From Enterococcus sulfureus ATCC 49903 (GTDB taxonomy: Bacteria > Bacillota > Bacilli > Lactobacillales > Enterococcaceae): a stretch of DNA of 64,000 nt. Shown here piece after piece: positions 18,048-25,761 of this stretch (positions are counted from its first letter, which is position 1; each line of letters starts with the position of its first letter). Under the pieces are notes generated by a model, which saw only the letters and a program-made list of their open reading frames with translations, did no database searches and was not told the origin of the DNA. A program made the translations under genes and the position numbers. The DNA lies in the NCBI RefSeq assembly GCF_000407605.1, contig NZ_ASWO01000005.1:62001-126000 (forward strand), in the 5' to 3' direction.

Positions 18048-18368
18048 ATGGCAGAACATACACACGATCATAACCATGATCACGATCATGAAGGACATGA
18101 ACACATTACATTAGTGGATAATGAAGGCAACGAAACGTTATACGAAATCTTACTTACAATCGACGGTCAAGAAGAATTTGGCCGCAACTACGTATTACTT
18201 TATCCAGCAGGCGTTCCTGAAGATGAAGATGTAGAATTACTAGCATATGCTTACGTTGAAAAAGAAGACGGCATGGAAGGCGATTTAGAACAAATCGAAA
18301 CCGAAAAAGAATGGGACATGATCGAAGAAGTGTTCAACACATTCATGGCCGAAGAAGAAGCTGAATAA
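18048..18368 (+). CDS. DUF1292 family protein (UPF0473, YrzB-like); island integration target
   Basis: A 106-residue acidic protein of unknown function. The N terminus is histidine-rich ([16 protein letters not shown]), followed by the family motifs [10 protein letters not shown] and [11 protein letters not shown]. It is the third gene of the ireB operon. The last ~29 bp of coding sequence, stop codon and terminator make the left attachment site of the mobile island, and an identical 55-bp copy lies at 32718-32772. The gene is intact, so integration did not disrupt it. Confidence 0.93.
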   Translation: MAEHTHDHNHDHDHEGHEHITLVDNEGNETLYEILLTIDGQEEFGRNYVLLYPAGVPEDEDVELLAYAYVEKEDGMEGDLEQIETEKEWDMIEEVFNTFMAEEEAE

Positions 18369-18394
18369 TAATTACTAGGAGAAACCTTGATACA
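18340..18394 (+). repeat. attL of the island (55-bp direct repeat)
   Basis: This 55-bp segment, from the 3' end of the DUF1292 gene through the ascending arm of its terminator, is identical to 32718-32772. Similarity continues for about 20 bp with two mismatches. The strand exchange point lies somewhere inside it. Confidence 0.93.
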
Positions 18395-18415
18395 TAAGGG
18401 TTTCTCCTTTTTTTA
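18378..18415 (+). terminator. Terminator of the ireB operon within attL
   Basis: GGAGAAACC pairs with GGTTTCTCC and is followed by seven T residues. The hairpin is part of the duplicated att region, so both island ends keep a terminator. Confidence 0.85.
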
Positions 18416-18423
18416 TGTTTTAT

Positions 18424-18445
18424 TAACCCACAAACTAACCCACAT
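18424..18445 (+). repeat. Left arm-type repeat pair (2 x TAACCCACA)
   Basis: Two TAACCCACA copies, 12 bp apart start to start, lie 30 bp inside attL and next to the integrase stop. A near-identical pair in the same orientation lies at 32597-32618 inside attR. They are probable arm-type binding sites for the integrase N-terminal domain. Confidence 0.7.
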
Positions 18446-18448
18446 TGA

Positions 18449-19594
18449 CTATAATTCTAGGTGTTTTACGAGTTTTTCAACTGTTTTTTCTTTGGTTTCT
18501 TTAGCCAAGTGACCGTAAACATCTAAGGTCTGAGAAATTTTCGTATGACGTAAACGTTCTTGGACTTCTTTCATATTTGCGCCGCTATCCAGTAAAAGAG
18601 AAGCGTGTGTGTGTCTTGTGGCGTGAACGCCTAAGAATGGCACATTAGCTTCTTTAGTGATTGTGATTAAACGTGCATAGATAGCATGATGAGTAACAAC
18701 TTGTTTATAAATACCGCAGAAAATCATAGTTGGTTCAGTAATGCCCAAAGTGAGCATATATTTTCTTTGGTCTATTTGCCATTTCTTCAATTTGCTAATC
18801 GTTGCAGCATCGAGAATCACAGTTGCATTACTTGCAACGGTCTTAGTGGTAGATACCTTATAACCGTTTTTCGTTTGGCTTAGTGTCTTATTGATAGATA
18901 CAGTTTGGTTAGTAAAGTCTATATCCGACCAATTAAGCGCCAGTGCTTCACTGATACGGCAGCCGCTATAGATCAAGAAACGCAGCAGTACACTATTAAA
19001 ATCATTGTTATAGCTTGGTTTCGTATGATCTAGATAGTTAAATAGCTGCTTTAGTTCTTGTTTGGTGTAGACTTTTACTTTTTCAGCTTGTTGAACTTCT
19101 TTCACACGTTTAGGCATTAGAACGTACTCTAGTGGGTTACGGTCTATGATACCTAGATTAATAGCGTACTTGAACACACGGCTAGTGGTAGAGTGTAGCA
19201 CTCTATACTGATCCGTAGTTTTTGCCCACTGATTGACAATCTTTTGAGCAGTAGCCACATTGATCTCTTTTATTTTCATCTTGCCATATTTGGGCAAGAT
19301 CCACTTATCAAATTTGATTTGTGTTTTTATAAATGTTACTTCTTTCACAGTCGTTTGATAACTTTCAAGCCACAATTCAAACACTTCTTTAAACGTTTGT
19401 TTAGCATTTTGCTGCAAACCGTTCTTCTCAAACTCAACTTGTAGCCGGCTTAATTCTAATTGAGCGGCTTTTTTTGTGTCAAAATTACTTCTAGTAGTCT
19501 CGATGCGTTTACCAGTTGCAGCATCTATACCTAGATAGACTTTAAACTTCCATTTCTTACCTTTTTTTGTGTCGTATTGTTTAAATGTTGCCAT
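18449..19594 (-). CDS. int: Tyrosine site-specific integrase
   Basis: This 381-residue recombinase should integrate and excise the island at the 3' end of the DUF1292 gene. The N-terminal arm-binding domain (about residues 1-55), core-binding SAM-like domain (about 65-165) and catalytic domain are in the usual order. Catalytic residues are visible: Arg213 in SGCRISEA, His324 and Arg327 in HATRHTH, His350 in LRHTKIS and nucleophile Tyr360 in LDVYGHL. The gene reads toward attL and ends 4 bp from the arm-type repeats. The start at 19594 has a GGAGGAAAA site. It is intact, so the island is probably mobile if excisionase is supplied. Confidence 0.96.
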   Translation of the reverse strand: MATFKQYDTKKGKKWKFKVYLGIDAATGKRIETTRSNFDTKKAAQLELSRLQVEFEKNGLQQNAKQTFKEVFELWLESYQTTVKEVTFIKTQIKFDKWILPKYGKMKIKEINVATAQKIVNQWAKTTDQYRVLHSTTSRVFKYAINLGIIDRNPLEYVLMPKRVKEVQQAEKVKVYTKQELKQLFNYLDHTKPSYNNDFNSVLLRFLIYSGCRISEALALNWSDIDFTNQTVSINKTLSQTKNGYKVSTTKTVASNATVILDAATISKLKKWQIDQRKYMLTLGITEPTMIFCGIYKQVVTHHAIYARLITITKEANVPFLGVHATRHTHASLLLDSGANMKEVQERLRHTKISQTLDVYGHLAKETKEKTVEKLVKHLEL

Positions 19595-19610
19595 TGTTTT
19601 TCCTCCAGTT

Positions 19611-19643
19611 ACTACGCTTGGGGAGCATATTAGGAGGAGTTAA
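19611..19643 (+). repeat. 33-bp imperfect repeat, left copy
   Basis: ACTACGCTTGGGGAGC starts this repeat, which matches 20673-20705 at 27 of 33 positions with no gap. The copies flank the repressor-excisionase module exactly. The 11-bp core CGCTTGGGGAG recurs inverted at 32573-32583. This copy spans the repressor stop and the int leader. Confidence 0.75.
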
Positions 19644-20230
19644 ATCAAAATATCTTTTAGAGTTTCTAATTCATTAATTAAGAATTTTCTGTCTAAGGGA
19701 GAAACGTTTTTTCCGTAATCAGTGAATTCTATAATTAGCCTTAAAAATCTATTCATAGAATATATAAATTCGTTATCAATATCGCTTTCTATTAATTCTA
19801 AAGTCATTTTTAATAACTGAATTTTACTAGAACTAAGATTATTTAAATCAATAGTTGCTATTTTTTCTAATATAAACTCAGTATTTGAATTTTCAATAGA
19901 ACTAGCAAGAAAACTAAGTAACTCCACAGAAGCTTCTGGATTATCTACATCAATTTCTTTTATTTTATTCTGTAAATCAGAAGAGTCTTGATATAAATCT
20001 TCAAAAGTTTTTTTACCATACAATATATAGTAGGTGGATATACCGTATATCTCAGATATTTTTTTGATACGGTCGCTACTAGGTAATGTTTTCCCACGTT
20101 CCCATCTAGAAACAATACTTTTGCTTGCCGGAGGTTCGAACAATTCTCCAAATTTTTCCATAGTTAAACCCTTTTGAGTTCTCAAAGATTTAATACGTTG
20201 TCCTACGGCTTGTTTATCAACGTTATTCAC
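19640..20230 (-). CDS. Cro/CI-type (Stl-like) master repressor of the island
   Basis: A 196-residue protein with an N-terminal HTH_XRE domain (about residues 9-65; the SKSIVSRWERGKTLP recognition-helix region is typical). The C-terminal half is helical and acidic. I see no LexA/S24 peptidase Ser-Lys motif, so it should not self-cleave after DNA damage. In satellites such repressors are relieved by binding a helper-phage protein. It starts with GTG at 20230 behind a weak ribosome site and diverges from the excisionase gene across three operator-like repeats. The role is inferred from position and domain. Confidence 0.85.
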   Translation of the reverse strand: MNNVDKQAVGQRIKSLRTQKGLTMEKFGELFEPPASKSIVSRWERGKTLPSSDRIKKISEIYGISTYYILYGKKTFEDLYQDSSDLQNKIKEIDVDNPEASVELLSFLASSIENSNTEFILEKIATIDLNNLSSSKIQLLKMTLELIESDIDNEFIYSMNRFLRLIIEFTDYGKNVSPLDRKFLINELETLKDILI

Positions 20231-20267
20231 AGTAGATACCTACTTTCAATTTCAATTTGTCTCAAAA

Positions 20268-20374
20268 AGTTGTACAAAGTGACTTGATTTATTTTATCAT
20301 ACATGATACCTTATGTATACGGAGTTACGTAAAGTGACTCTAAATTAAATATTTTGAAGTTGCATAAAGGGACT
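20268..20374 (+). promoter_or_regulatory. Repressor/excisionase switch region with three operator-like repeats
   Basis: Three 17-bp sites of the form AGTTNNNNAAAGNGACT occur at 20268-20284, 20323-20339 and 20358-20374, all in the same direction. The middle one is a clear dyad (AGTTAC-N5-GTGACT). The last abuts the ribosome site of the excisionase-like gene. They are the best candidates for repressor binding between the divergent transcripts. Confidence 0.7.
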
Positions 20375-20390
20375 GAAAGGAGGAATACAA

Positions 20391-20669
20391 ATGGAATTGA
20401 AAATCGAATCATTAGAATTAGCTGATCCGGCATTTCAACCAATCGTTGAAAAAATTGCCGCAGCAATTCAAGAAGCTAACCAAGTTAGCACAAAGCGCCA
20501 AGAGTTGCCAAGGTACATGACTAAAGCGCAAGCATCCGAGTATATCGGTTGTAGCTTTAACACATTTCAGAAATTTGTAAGAGCCGGATTACCGCTTATT
20601 ACAGTTGACGGAATTGTAAGAGTAGACCAAAAAGATGTAGATGATTTTTTAGCAAAAAACAAAAAATAA
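20391..20669 (+). CDS. Excisionase-like / MerR-type HTH protein
   Basis: A 92-residue protein whose C-terminal part (about residues 40-88) is a helix-turn-helix of the excisionase type: YMTKAQASEYIGCSFNTFQ followed by the DGIVRVDQKDVDDFL wing. It is the first rightward gene after the repressor switch and has a strong AAAGGAGG site. Its position and domain suggest an excisionase directing Int, or a Cro/Rpr-like early regulator. The first 40 residues are helical and of unknown role. Confidence 0.8.
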   Translation: MELKIESLELADPAFQPIVEKIAAAIQEANQVSTKRQELPRYMTKAQASEYIGCSFNTFQKFVRAGLPLITVDGIVRVDQKDVDDFLAKNKK

Positions 20670-20672
20670 CTC

Positions 20673-20705
20673 ACTACGCTTGGGGAGCTGTATAGAATGA
20701 GTTAA
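20673..20705 (+). repeat. 33-bp imperfect repeat, right copy
   Basis: This is the right partner of 19611-19643, starting with the same 16 bases ACTACGCTTGGGGAGC. It lies 3 bp after the excisionase-like gene and forms an AACTCA...TGAGTT dyad with its flanks. Confidence 0.75.
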
Positions 20706-20745
20706 GTTGTCCGTTGCAAATGGTTTGATAATAGGAGGAAAAACA

Positions 20746-20919
20746 ATGCAAGAAAAAACAATTAAAGAATTAGTGGAGTTTTTACAATTTAGTGTAATCA
20801 ATTTATTAGACGGTGTAGAAAGTCGAAAAGAAAATTCTGAATTGCAAATGTTAATTTCAAATGTTGAAGATGATTTATCAGAAGTTAAATCTTTCGTTGA
20901 TAACAAGGAGGAAAAATAA
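20746..20919 (+). CDS. Small island protein, unknown (57 aa)
   Basis: A short acidic helical protein beginning MQEKTIKELVEFL. I chose ATG 20746 because it has an AGGAGG site; an upstream in-frame start at 20707 has none. It ends one base before the next gene. No family is recognised. Position suggests an early satellite gene. Confidence 0.65.
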   Translation: MQEKTIKELVEFLQFSVINLLDGVESRKENSELQMLISNVEDDLSEVKSFVDNKEEK

Positions 20920-20920
20920 A

Positions 20921-21223
20921 ATGGACGAACAAACAAAAGCAATTCAAAAAGCATTGGTAAAAGTAATTGGAGTAGAGTCAGCCGAAAAGGTGGCTAACCT
21001 AAAAGGGGAGGAATTAAAGCAAGTCTATAACTTAGTTTATGAACAAGCATCTTATCATGATGTACTGCCGGAAGAAATCACTGTAAAAGATGTTATCCAA
21101 GAAATGTATTTCAATGTTCACAATGATTTTATTAGAACTTTTGAACCGGAAGAATCAGAGGACTTTCTTATCCAAAGATTAATGCTCTTATCAGAGTTGC
21201 TAGGATTTGAATTGGAGGATTAA
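20921..21223 (+). CDS. Island protein of unknown function (100 aa)
   Basis: A 100-residue acidic protein starting MDEQTKAIQKALV, helical throughout, with no recognised domain. The ATG at 20921 follows an AAGGAGG site and is one base after the stop of the preceding gene. A longer upstream frame from 20861 would overlap that gene and lacks a ribosome site. It belongs to the early operon. Confidence 0.7.
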   Translation: MDEQTKAIQKALVKVIGVESAEKVANLKGEELKQVYNLVYEQASYHDVLPEEITVKDVIQEMYFNVHNDFIRTFEPEESEDFLIQRLMLLSELLGFELED

Positions 21224-21235
21224 AGGAGTAAAAAA

Positions 21236-21349
21236 ATGAATGAGAGCAAAGAAAAAGCCAATAACGTTCACACCGACCAAAGTTTGACGTTAAAGGCACA
21301 CAGTAAGCTATTAAGCTTATTATCTTTTGCTCCATTATACACTAAATAG
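21236..21349 (+). CDS. Very small island ORF (37 aa)
   Basis: A 37-codon frame starting MNESKEKANNVHTDQ has an AAAGGAG site 8 nt upstream and sits in a tightly packed operon. The sequence is not recognised. It may be a genuine small protein or a translated spacer. Confidence 0.45.
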   Translation: MNESKEKANNVHTDQSLTLKAHSKLLSLLSFAPLYTK

Positions 21350-21365
21350 AATGGAGATAAAAGAA

Positions 21366-21536
21366 ATGTATGCAATTAGAAGAACATTAGCTGTTATTTT
21401 GTTGGTTCTCGTATTTTCAGCAGCACCAATATTTTTAAAATTATTTATTGGTTTGCCAATATTTATGATTTTGTTATTGGACTATGAAGAATTTTGCTTT
21501 CAATCAAAAATGAAATCTGGAGGACAACAAAAATGA
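21366..21536 (+). CDS. Small membrane protein (56 aa)
   Basis: A 56-residue protein with two closely spaced hydrophobic segments (about residues 7-22 and 25-38) and a basic tail, consistent with a membrane hairpin. The ATG at 21366 has a GGAG 9 nt upstream. Its TGA overlaps the ATG of the next gene. Function unknown. Confidence 0.6.
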   Translation: MYAIRRTLAVILLVLVFSAAPIFLKLFIGLPIFMILLLDYEEFCFQSKMKSGGQQK

Positions 21537-21760
21537 ACGAACAAGAACTTTTGAAAAGAGCCGTTACACTGACGGCAGCAGCTAACCAATTAAAACTAGC
21601 AGAAAGATTGATTGAAAACGTGGAATATGCACGCATCAACAAAGATCAGTTTTCTGTTAATCATCAATTACAATCTGGAGTATTAGAAGATATTGGAGAG
21701 GTCATTTCTGATATTAGAAATACAATCCAAGATGTAAGTAATGATATTTGCCCAGACTAA
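21533..21760 (+). CDS. Small island protein, unknown (75 aa)
   Basis: A 75-residue helical protein starting MNEQELLKRAVTLTAAANQ. The ATG at 21533 follows GGAGGA and overlaps the TGA of the membrane microprotein by ATGA, so the two are coupled. No family is recognised. Confidence 0.65.
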   Translation: MNEQELLKRAVTLTAAANQLKLAERLIENVEYARINKDQFSVNHQLQSGVLEDIGEVISDIRNTIQDVSNDICPD

Positions 21761-21776
21761 TTAGGAGAGTGCCTAC

Positions 21777-21989
21777 ATGAAAAAAATACATTGTTTAGAA
21801 AATGATTTAGAAAATCTTACAGTACAAGCAGTTTATATTACGAATGCACTAAAAGGTGTGATTAATAGTTTATATTTTTCAAATTTAGAAGATACAGAAA
21901 ATAAAACCATACTCATTGCCACAAGTGAAGCGTTGAAATGTTTAGCAGAAAAGCATGCAGACGATTTGGAAAAAATATTAGAGGTGTAA
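21777..21989 (+). CDS. Small island protein, unknown (70 aa)
   Basis: A 70-residue helical protein starting MKKIHCLENDLENL, with a GGAGAG site upstream. It ends 3 bp before the primase gene. No recognised domain. Confidence 0.65.
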   Translation: MKKIHCLENDLENLTVQAVYITNALKGVINSLYFSNLEDTENKTILIATSEALKCLAEKHADDLEKILEV

Positions 21990-21992
21990 GCT

Positions 21993-22811
21993 ATGGTAAA
22001 TCACTTAGAACGAGCCTTAAAGTTGCAAAAAGACGGCTTTTTCATCTATCCATTAGCGTCGAATACAAAAGTACCGCTTAAAGGTTCAAACGGTTTCAAT
22101 GATGCCACAAACGATTTAGAAACAATCCGTAAATGGTGGACTGATGAACCTAGTAGAAACATTGGTTTGATGTTAAAGCAGCATAATTTAATTGTTATTG
22201 ATTGTGATAATCATATCGAGGGAGTAAATGGAATCGAAAACTTCAAAGCTATAGCTGCTAAGTACAATGGTTTGAATACATTAAACACGTACAGACAGAT
22301 TACACCACGCAACGGAATACACTTTATTTTCAAATTGCCAGTAGGTGTTGAGATAGAGCAGCAACAAAGCATATTTTCAGACGTTTTGGGAACTGAAAAA
22401 ACCGGAATTGATGTTATTAGATACGGTTTACCTTTAGCGCCTACAATCACTAAAAACGGTCAATACAAGGCGGTTGGAGAATTAACTAATATTGAACCTT
22501 TACCACAATGGATTGTTGATTTACTGGTAAAAGATAAGCCGGTATATACCACGAATTATGGACGGCAAACAGGCAAAAAATATACTGGAAAGTTCTTAGA
22601 TGAATTGGTAAAAGGTTGCGAGGACGGCAATCGTAACAACTGGATAATGATACAAATTTCTAAGATGTTAGCAGTTGGGGCAGATTTAGACACGATCTAT
22701 AAATTAATTCTAGTTGTGAATGATAACTTTCTTGATGAACCAATAGAAGTGAAAGAAATAACTGCCACGTTTAAAAGTAGAGTCAAAAAACATACAAAGG
22801 GGCGTGATTGA
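21993..22811 (+). CDS. Primase-polymerase (AEP-type, N-terminal Prim-Pol domain)
   Basis: A 272-residue protein with the bifunctional DNA primase/polymerase fold found in phages and satellites. The N terminus KDGFFIYPLASNTKVPLKG and GLMLKQHNLIVIDCDNH (the Asp-x-Asp metal motif, residues 70-72) are typical, and TPRNGIHFIFKLP near residue 105 supplies the next conserved block. The C-terminal third resembles a PriCT-type helical domain. It should prime island replication with the adjacent helicase, whose TTG start follows its stop directly. Confidence 0.9.
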   Translation: MVNHLERALKLQKDGFFIYPLASNTKVPLKGSNGFNDATNDLETIRKWWTDEPSRNIGLMLKQHNLIVIDCDNHIEGVNGIENFKAIAAKYNGLNTLNTYRQITPRNGIHFIFKLPVGVEIEQQQSIFSDVLGTEKTGIDVIRYGLPLAPTITKNGQYKAVGELTNIEPLPQWIVDLLVKDKPVYTTNYGRQTGKKYTGKFLDELVKGCEDGNRNNWIMIQISKMLAVGADLDTIYKLILVVNDNFLDEPIEVKEITATFKSRVKKHTKGRD

Positions 22812-24335
22812 TTGGATAAAGATATTTTAGAATTTATTGAATCGGAACAAGCAAAAATAAACGAACAAGCAGCGATCAATACAATGGCACAATTAAAATC
22901 ACGCTTGCAAGAAGCCGGCGAACAGTGGAGAGAAGAAAATACTAGCGTAAACGAAAATACAGGCAAAGTAAAAGTGCCGAATGTAACGCCACGAGCGGTT
23001 GCGGACATTTTAAAGCGTGAATGTGATTTTATTTTGATTGATGAAGATAACCCAGAGCTTTCTCCTTTAGCTGCTTATGATTTAGACAGTGGTATCTATC
23101 AAAAAGGCGAGCGCTTTATCAATCGTTTATCTTTAGCAGTAGAGAGAACACTAAACGCCAACGCTTGTAATACTGTAGTCCATTATTTAACGAATGAGTG
23201 TAACGAGCGTAAAAGAACGAAAGATAAAAATTTAATCGTAGTAAACAATGGTATCTATAACCGAAAATTGAAGCAGTTGCAGCCATTTTCTAGCGAATAT
23301 GTATTTGTTAATAAGGTGGCGACTAACTACGTTCCAGAAGCAAAAGAACCGCAATTTGAGGACTGGAATTTTACTAACTGGATCAAAGAATTATCAGACG
23401 GCGACCACCACAAAGAAAAATTGTTATGGCAGCTATTTTTTGTAGCAATCAACGCCAACTATATATCTGAAATTTCTATTTTCTTTCTAAGTGAACAGGG
23501 TAGAACTGGAAAATCAACATTTCAGCAGTTATTGACAAACTTAGTAGGAAAGCAAAATACTGCCAGTTTAAAGATCAAAGAATTTGAGAGTGATTTTAAA
23601 TTAGCTAGTGCATACGGTAAAAGCTTGGTTATTGGAGACGACAACAACCCAAAAGATTTTAATGAAACAAGCGAAAACTTTAAATCAGTTGTAACTGGAG
23701 ATAGTGTACTTCTTAATCCAAAAGGAAGAGAGCCGTTTACAACGACTTTAACACCGTTTGTTGTTCAATCTATGAATGGTTTGCCACGTTTTAAAGACAT
23801 AACAGACGGTATGCAGCGCCGGCTTAGAGTACTTCTATTCAATCATAGCTATAAAGGTACAGGAAACAATAGACGAATCAAAGAAGAATATATCTACGAT
23901 CACAGATTACTAGAATATATCTTATCTAAGGTAATAGATTTAGAATTTGATGAAGTAGAAGATACAGAAGAAAGTCGCCAAGCAATCCATGAGTTAGTTG
24001 TAGAAAATAGTGCAGTATTAGCTTTCTTTGAAGAAATGTTTTGTGAATTGGAATCTGATCGGCTACCAATGAAATTTCTGTTTAAGTTGTTCCAAGCGTG
24101 GAGTGCCTACGAGAATCAGCCAACGACAATGAAACAGAATACTTTCACTAAAGAACTAAAATCTATTGTAGAAAAAGACGGTTGGACGTATATAAGGAAC
24201 AACGTAGCACCGTTGCATCATTTTTACCAAGTTGATTTGAAACAATTAGAAAAGTTAGATATTCATTATAAATTTAGATTTGATGTGGATACCCATAAGA
24301 AACAACCTTTAATAGAAAAAGATAGCAACAAATAA
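22812..24335 (+). CDS. SF3 replicative helicase (P4/D5-type primase C-terminal family)
   Basis: A 507-residue superfamily 3 helicase with the D5-like N-terminal region. Walker A is GRTGKST at residues 230-236, followed by a B motif SLVIGDDN near 271-278 and the sensor segment VQSMNGLPRF. It starts with TTG immediately after the primase stop, with AAGGGG upstream. It probably unwinds the island origin just downstream (24325-24620), which places it as the Rep/Pri pair of PICIs. Its C terminus ends in the first iteron. Confidence 0.92.
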   Translation: MDKDILEFIESEQAKINEQAAINTMAQLKSRLQEAGEQWREENTSVNENTGKVKVPNVTPRAVADILKRECDFILIDEDNPELSPLAAYDLDSGIYQKGERFINRLSLAVERTLNANACNTVVHYLTNECNERKRTKDKNLIVVNNGIYNRKLKQLQPFSSEYVFVNKVATNYVPEAKEPQFEDWNFTNWIKELSDGDHHKEKLLWQLFFVAINANYISEISIFFLSEQGRTGKSTFQQLLTNLVGKQNTASLKIKEFESDFKLASAYGKSLVIGDDNNPKDFNETSENFKSVVTGDSVLLNPKGREPFTTTLTPFVVQSMNGLPRFKDITDGMQRRLRVLLFNHSYKGTGNNRRIKEEYIYDHRLLEYILSKVIDLEFDEVEDTEESRQAIHELVVENSAVLAFFEEMFCELESDRLPMKFLFKLFQAWSAYENQPTTMKQNTFTKELKSIVEKDGWTYIRNNVAPLHHFYQVDLKQLEKLDIHYKFRFDVDTHKKQPLIEKDSNK

Positions 24336-24620
24336 CCAAAAGCGACAATCGGCAACAATGGATTTTACAAAGTTGTTGCCTTTTGTATCGCTTGATATAC
24401 AAGGCTTTCTTTTTATTTTGGTAACAAAGCAACATTTATTTTATAAATTATAAATAAAAAATAAAATAAATACAAAAACATACAAAAAAATAAATATATA
24501 TATAATTTAGCTTTGATTTGTTGCCTTGTTACTAAGTTTTTTATATTTCTTGTGGGAGTAAGGATAGAGCGAAGCAACAAAGTTTAATTTTATAAATTTA
24601 GCAACAAGTTAATTTGTTGC
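24325..24620. other. Predicted island replication origin with GCAACAA iterons
   Basis: Exact GCAACAA motifs occur at 24325-24331, 24352-24358, 24574-24580 and 24601-24607. Inverted copies TTGTTGC are at 24373-24379, 24518-24524 and 24614-24620. Near copies lie at 24421-24427 and 24526-24532. The two clusters flank a nearly pure A+T stretch (about 24431-24512). Iterons around an AT-rich unwinding element next to the helicase gene are the known layout of satellite origins. The intergenic region has no coding sequence. Confidence 0.8.
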
Positions 24621-24639
24621 CTTAAAGGAGAACGAGCAA

Positions 24640-25053
24640 ATGAAGCACAATATAGATGCAATGCAGCGTGGCTTGATTAATAAAACAGTACGTGCTGCTT
24701 ATGAAGTATTCAAACAATCCGAGGAATACGACACGATCATGTACAAGTATTCTGGAGAAAAGCAAAAACGATTAGTGATTATGAGCGTTTACGATAAAGT
24801 ACAAGAGTTGTTACTAGAAAATCAGATCAAGAAATGGCAGAAGCTAAGCAAAGATGAATTACTAGCCGAATTGGTAGATGTGGCCAGAACAGTAAAATAC
24901 TTTGAAACAGAACTGTATGAAATGAACGATAAGGCATTATCCAACGAATCTATCACAGATAACTGTTTCAATGCTTATGCCGGTATGTTATCGAATCAAA
25001 GTCTAGATGTATTTGAAGCAATCGAAAATTTAGCATCGGAGGGTTCTTTGTGA
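24640..25053 (+). CDS. Island protein of unknown function (137 aa)
   Basis: A 137-residue helical soluble protein beginning MKHNIDAMQRGLINKTVRAA, without a recognised domain. It is the first gene after the origin, has an AAAGGAG site, and its TGA overlaps the GTG of the next gene. Confidence 0.7.
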   Translation: MKHNIDAMQRGLINKTVRAAYEVFKQSEEYDTIMYKYSGEKQKRLVIMSVYDKVQELLLENQIKKWQKLSKDELLAELVDVARTVKYFETELYEMNDKALSNESITDNCFNAYAGMLSNQSLDVFEAIENLASEGSL

Positions 25054-25556
25054 GATATGATTTAAACAAAATAGATGAAGATGTTCTTGGATTGATACCA
25101 GTAGGAGAAAGCCGTATTTTAACTAAAGATATAGTTTCTATGGTGGGAGTTAGTGAACGAATGGTTAGGGAGTCAATCGAACGACTAAGAAAAAGAGTGC
25201 CTATTGTAGCATCGAGAGAAAAGCCGTTTGGATTGTATATTGCGAGTGATGAAGATGAATTTCAAAGAGGTATAGCAGCCTTTGAAAATCAAGCTAAAAC
25301 AATGATGAAGAATGCCGAACAGTTGCGGAATACACACCTTAAAACGTGGCGCTATGATTTAAACAATCCATTGTGGAGATCACACGCACAAGAAGAACTA
25401 CACTTATTCATGGATAATCATGAGTTAATAGCACAGTTTGAACTAGACGGAGAGGACACGACAAGTGGAGTTATGACTTTACCGCCGGAGATTGCGAAAA
25501 TGGTTGATGAGGGAGAGCAGCTTATATTTGTACGAATTAAGGGAGGTAGCGAATGA
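25050..25556 (+). CDS. Winged-helix DNA-binding protein of the island
   Basis: A 168-residue protein with an N-terminal winged helix (about residues 20-70): ILTKDIVSMVGVSERMVRESIERLRKR followed by an IVASREKPFGLYIA wing. Similar domains occur in phage replication and regulatory proteins. It starts at GTG 25050 inside the previous stop, behind a CGGAGGG site. It may regulate the late block; that is inference from position. Confidence 0.7.
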   Translation: MRYDLNKIDEDVLGLIPVGESRILTKDIVSMVGVSERMVRESIERLRKRVPIVASREKPFGLYIASDEDEFQRGIAAFENQAKTMMKNAEQLRNTHLKTWRYDLNNPLWRSHAQEELHLFMDNHELIAQFELDGEDTTSGVMTLPPEIAKMVDEGEQLIFVRIKGGSE

Positions 25557-25744
25557 GCGAATTAATCTTTGTAGATAAGAAGGGTAAACAATCTTATGTG
25601 AATGTGCCAGATTATTGTAAGATAGAACTCATTTTACAAGACGGAAATTTGGTTAAATCGAGAGTAGATAATGACTTGAATTTTATTAGCTTAAAAACGT
25701 CGGAAAACGTTGATAAAACAACAAAAAACAGCATGATTAAGTAG
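25553..25744 (+). CDS. Small island protein, unknown (63 aa)
   Basis: A 63-residue protein beginning MSELIFVDKKGKQSYVNV, probably a small beta-rich fold. It overlaps the previous gene by ATGA with GGGAGG upstream and is the last gene before the late promoter. Not recognised. Confidence 0.65.
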   Translation: MSELIFVDKKGKQSYVNVPDYCKIELILQDGNLVKSRVDNDLNFISLKTSENVDKTTKNSMIK

Positions 25745-25761
25745 TTTTATTATGGTAAAAA

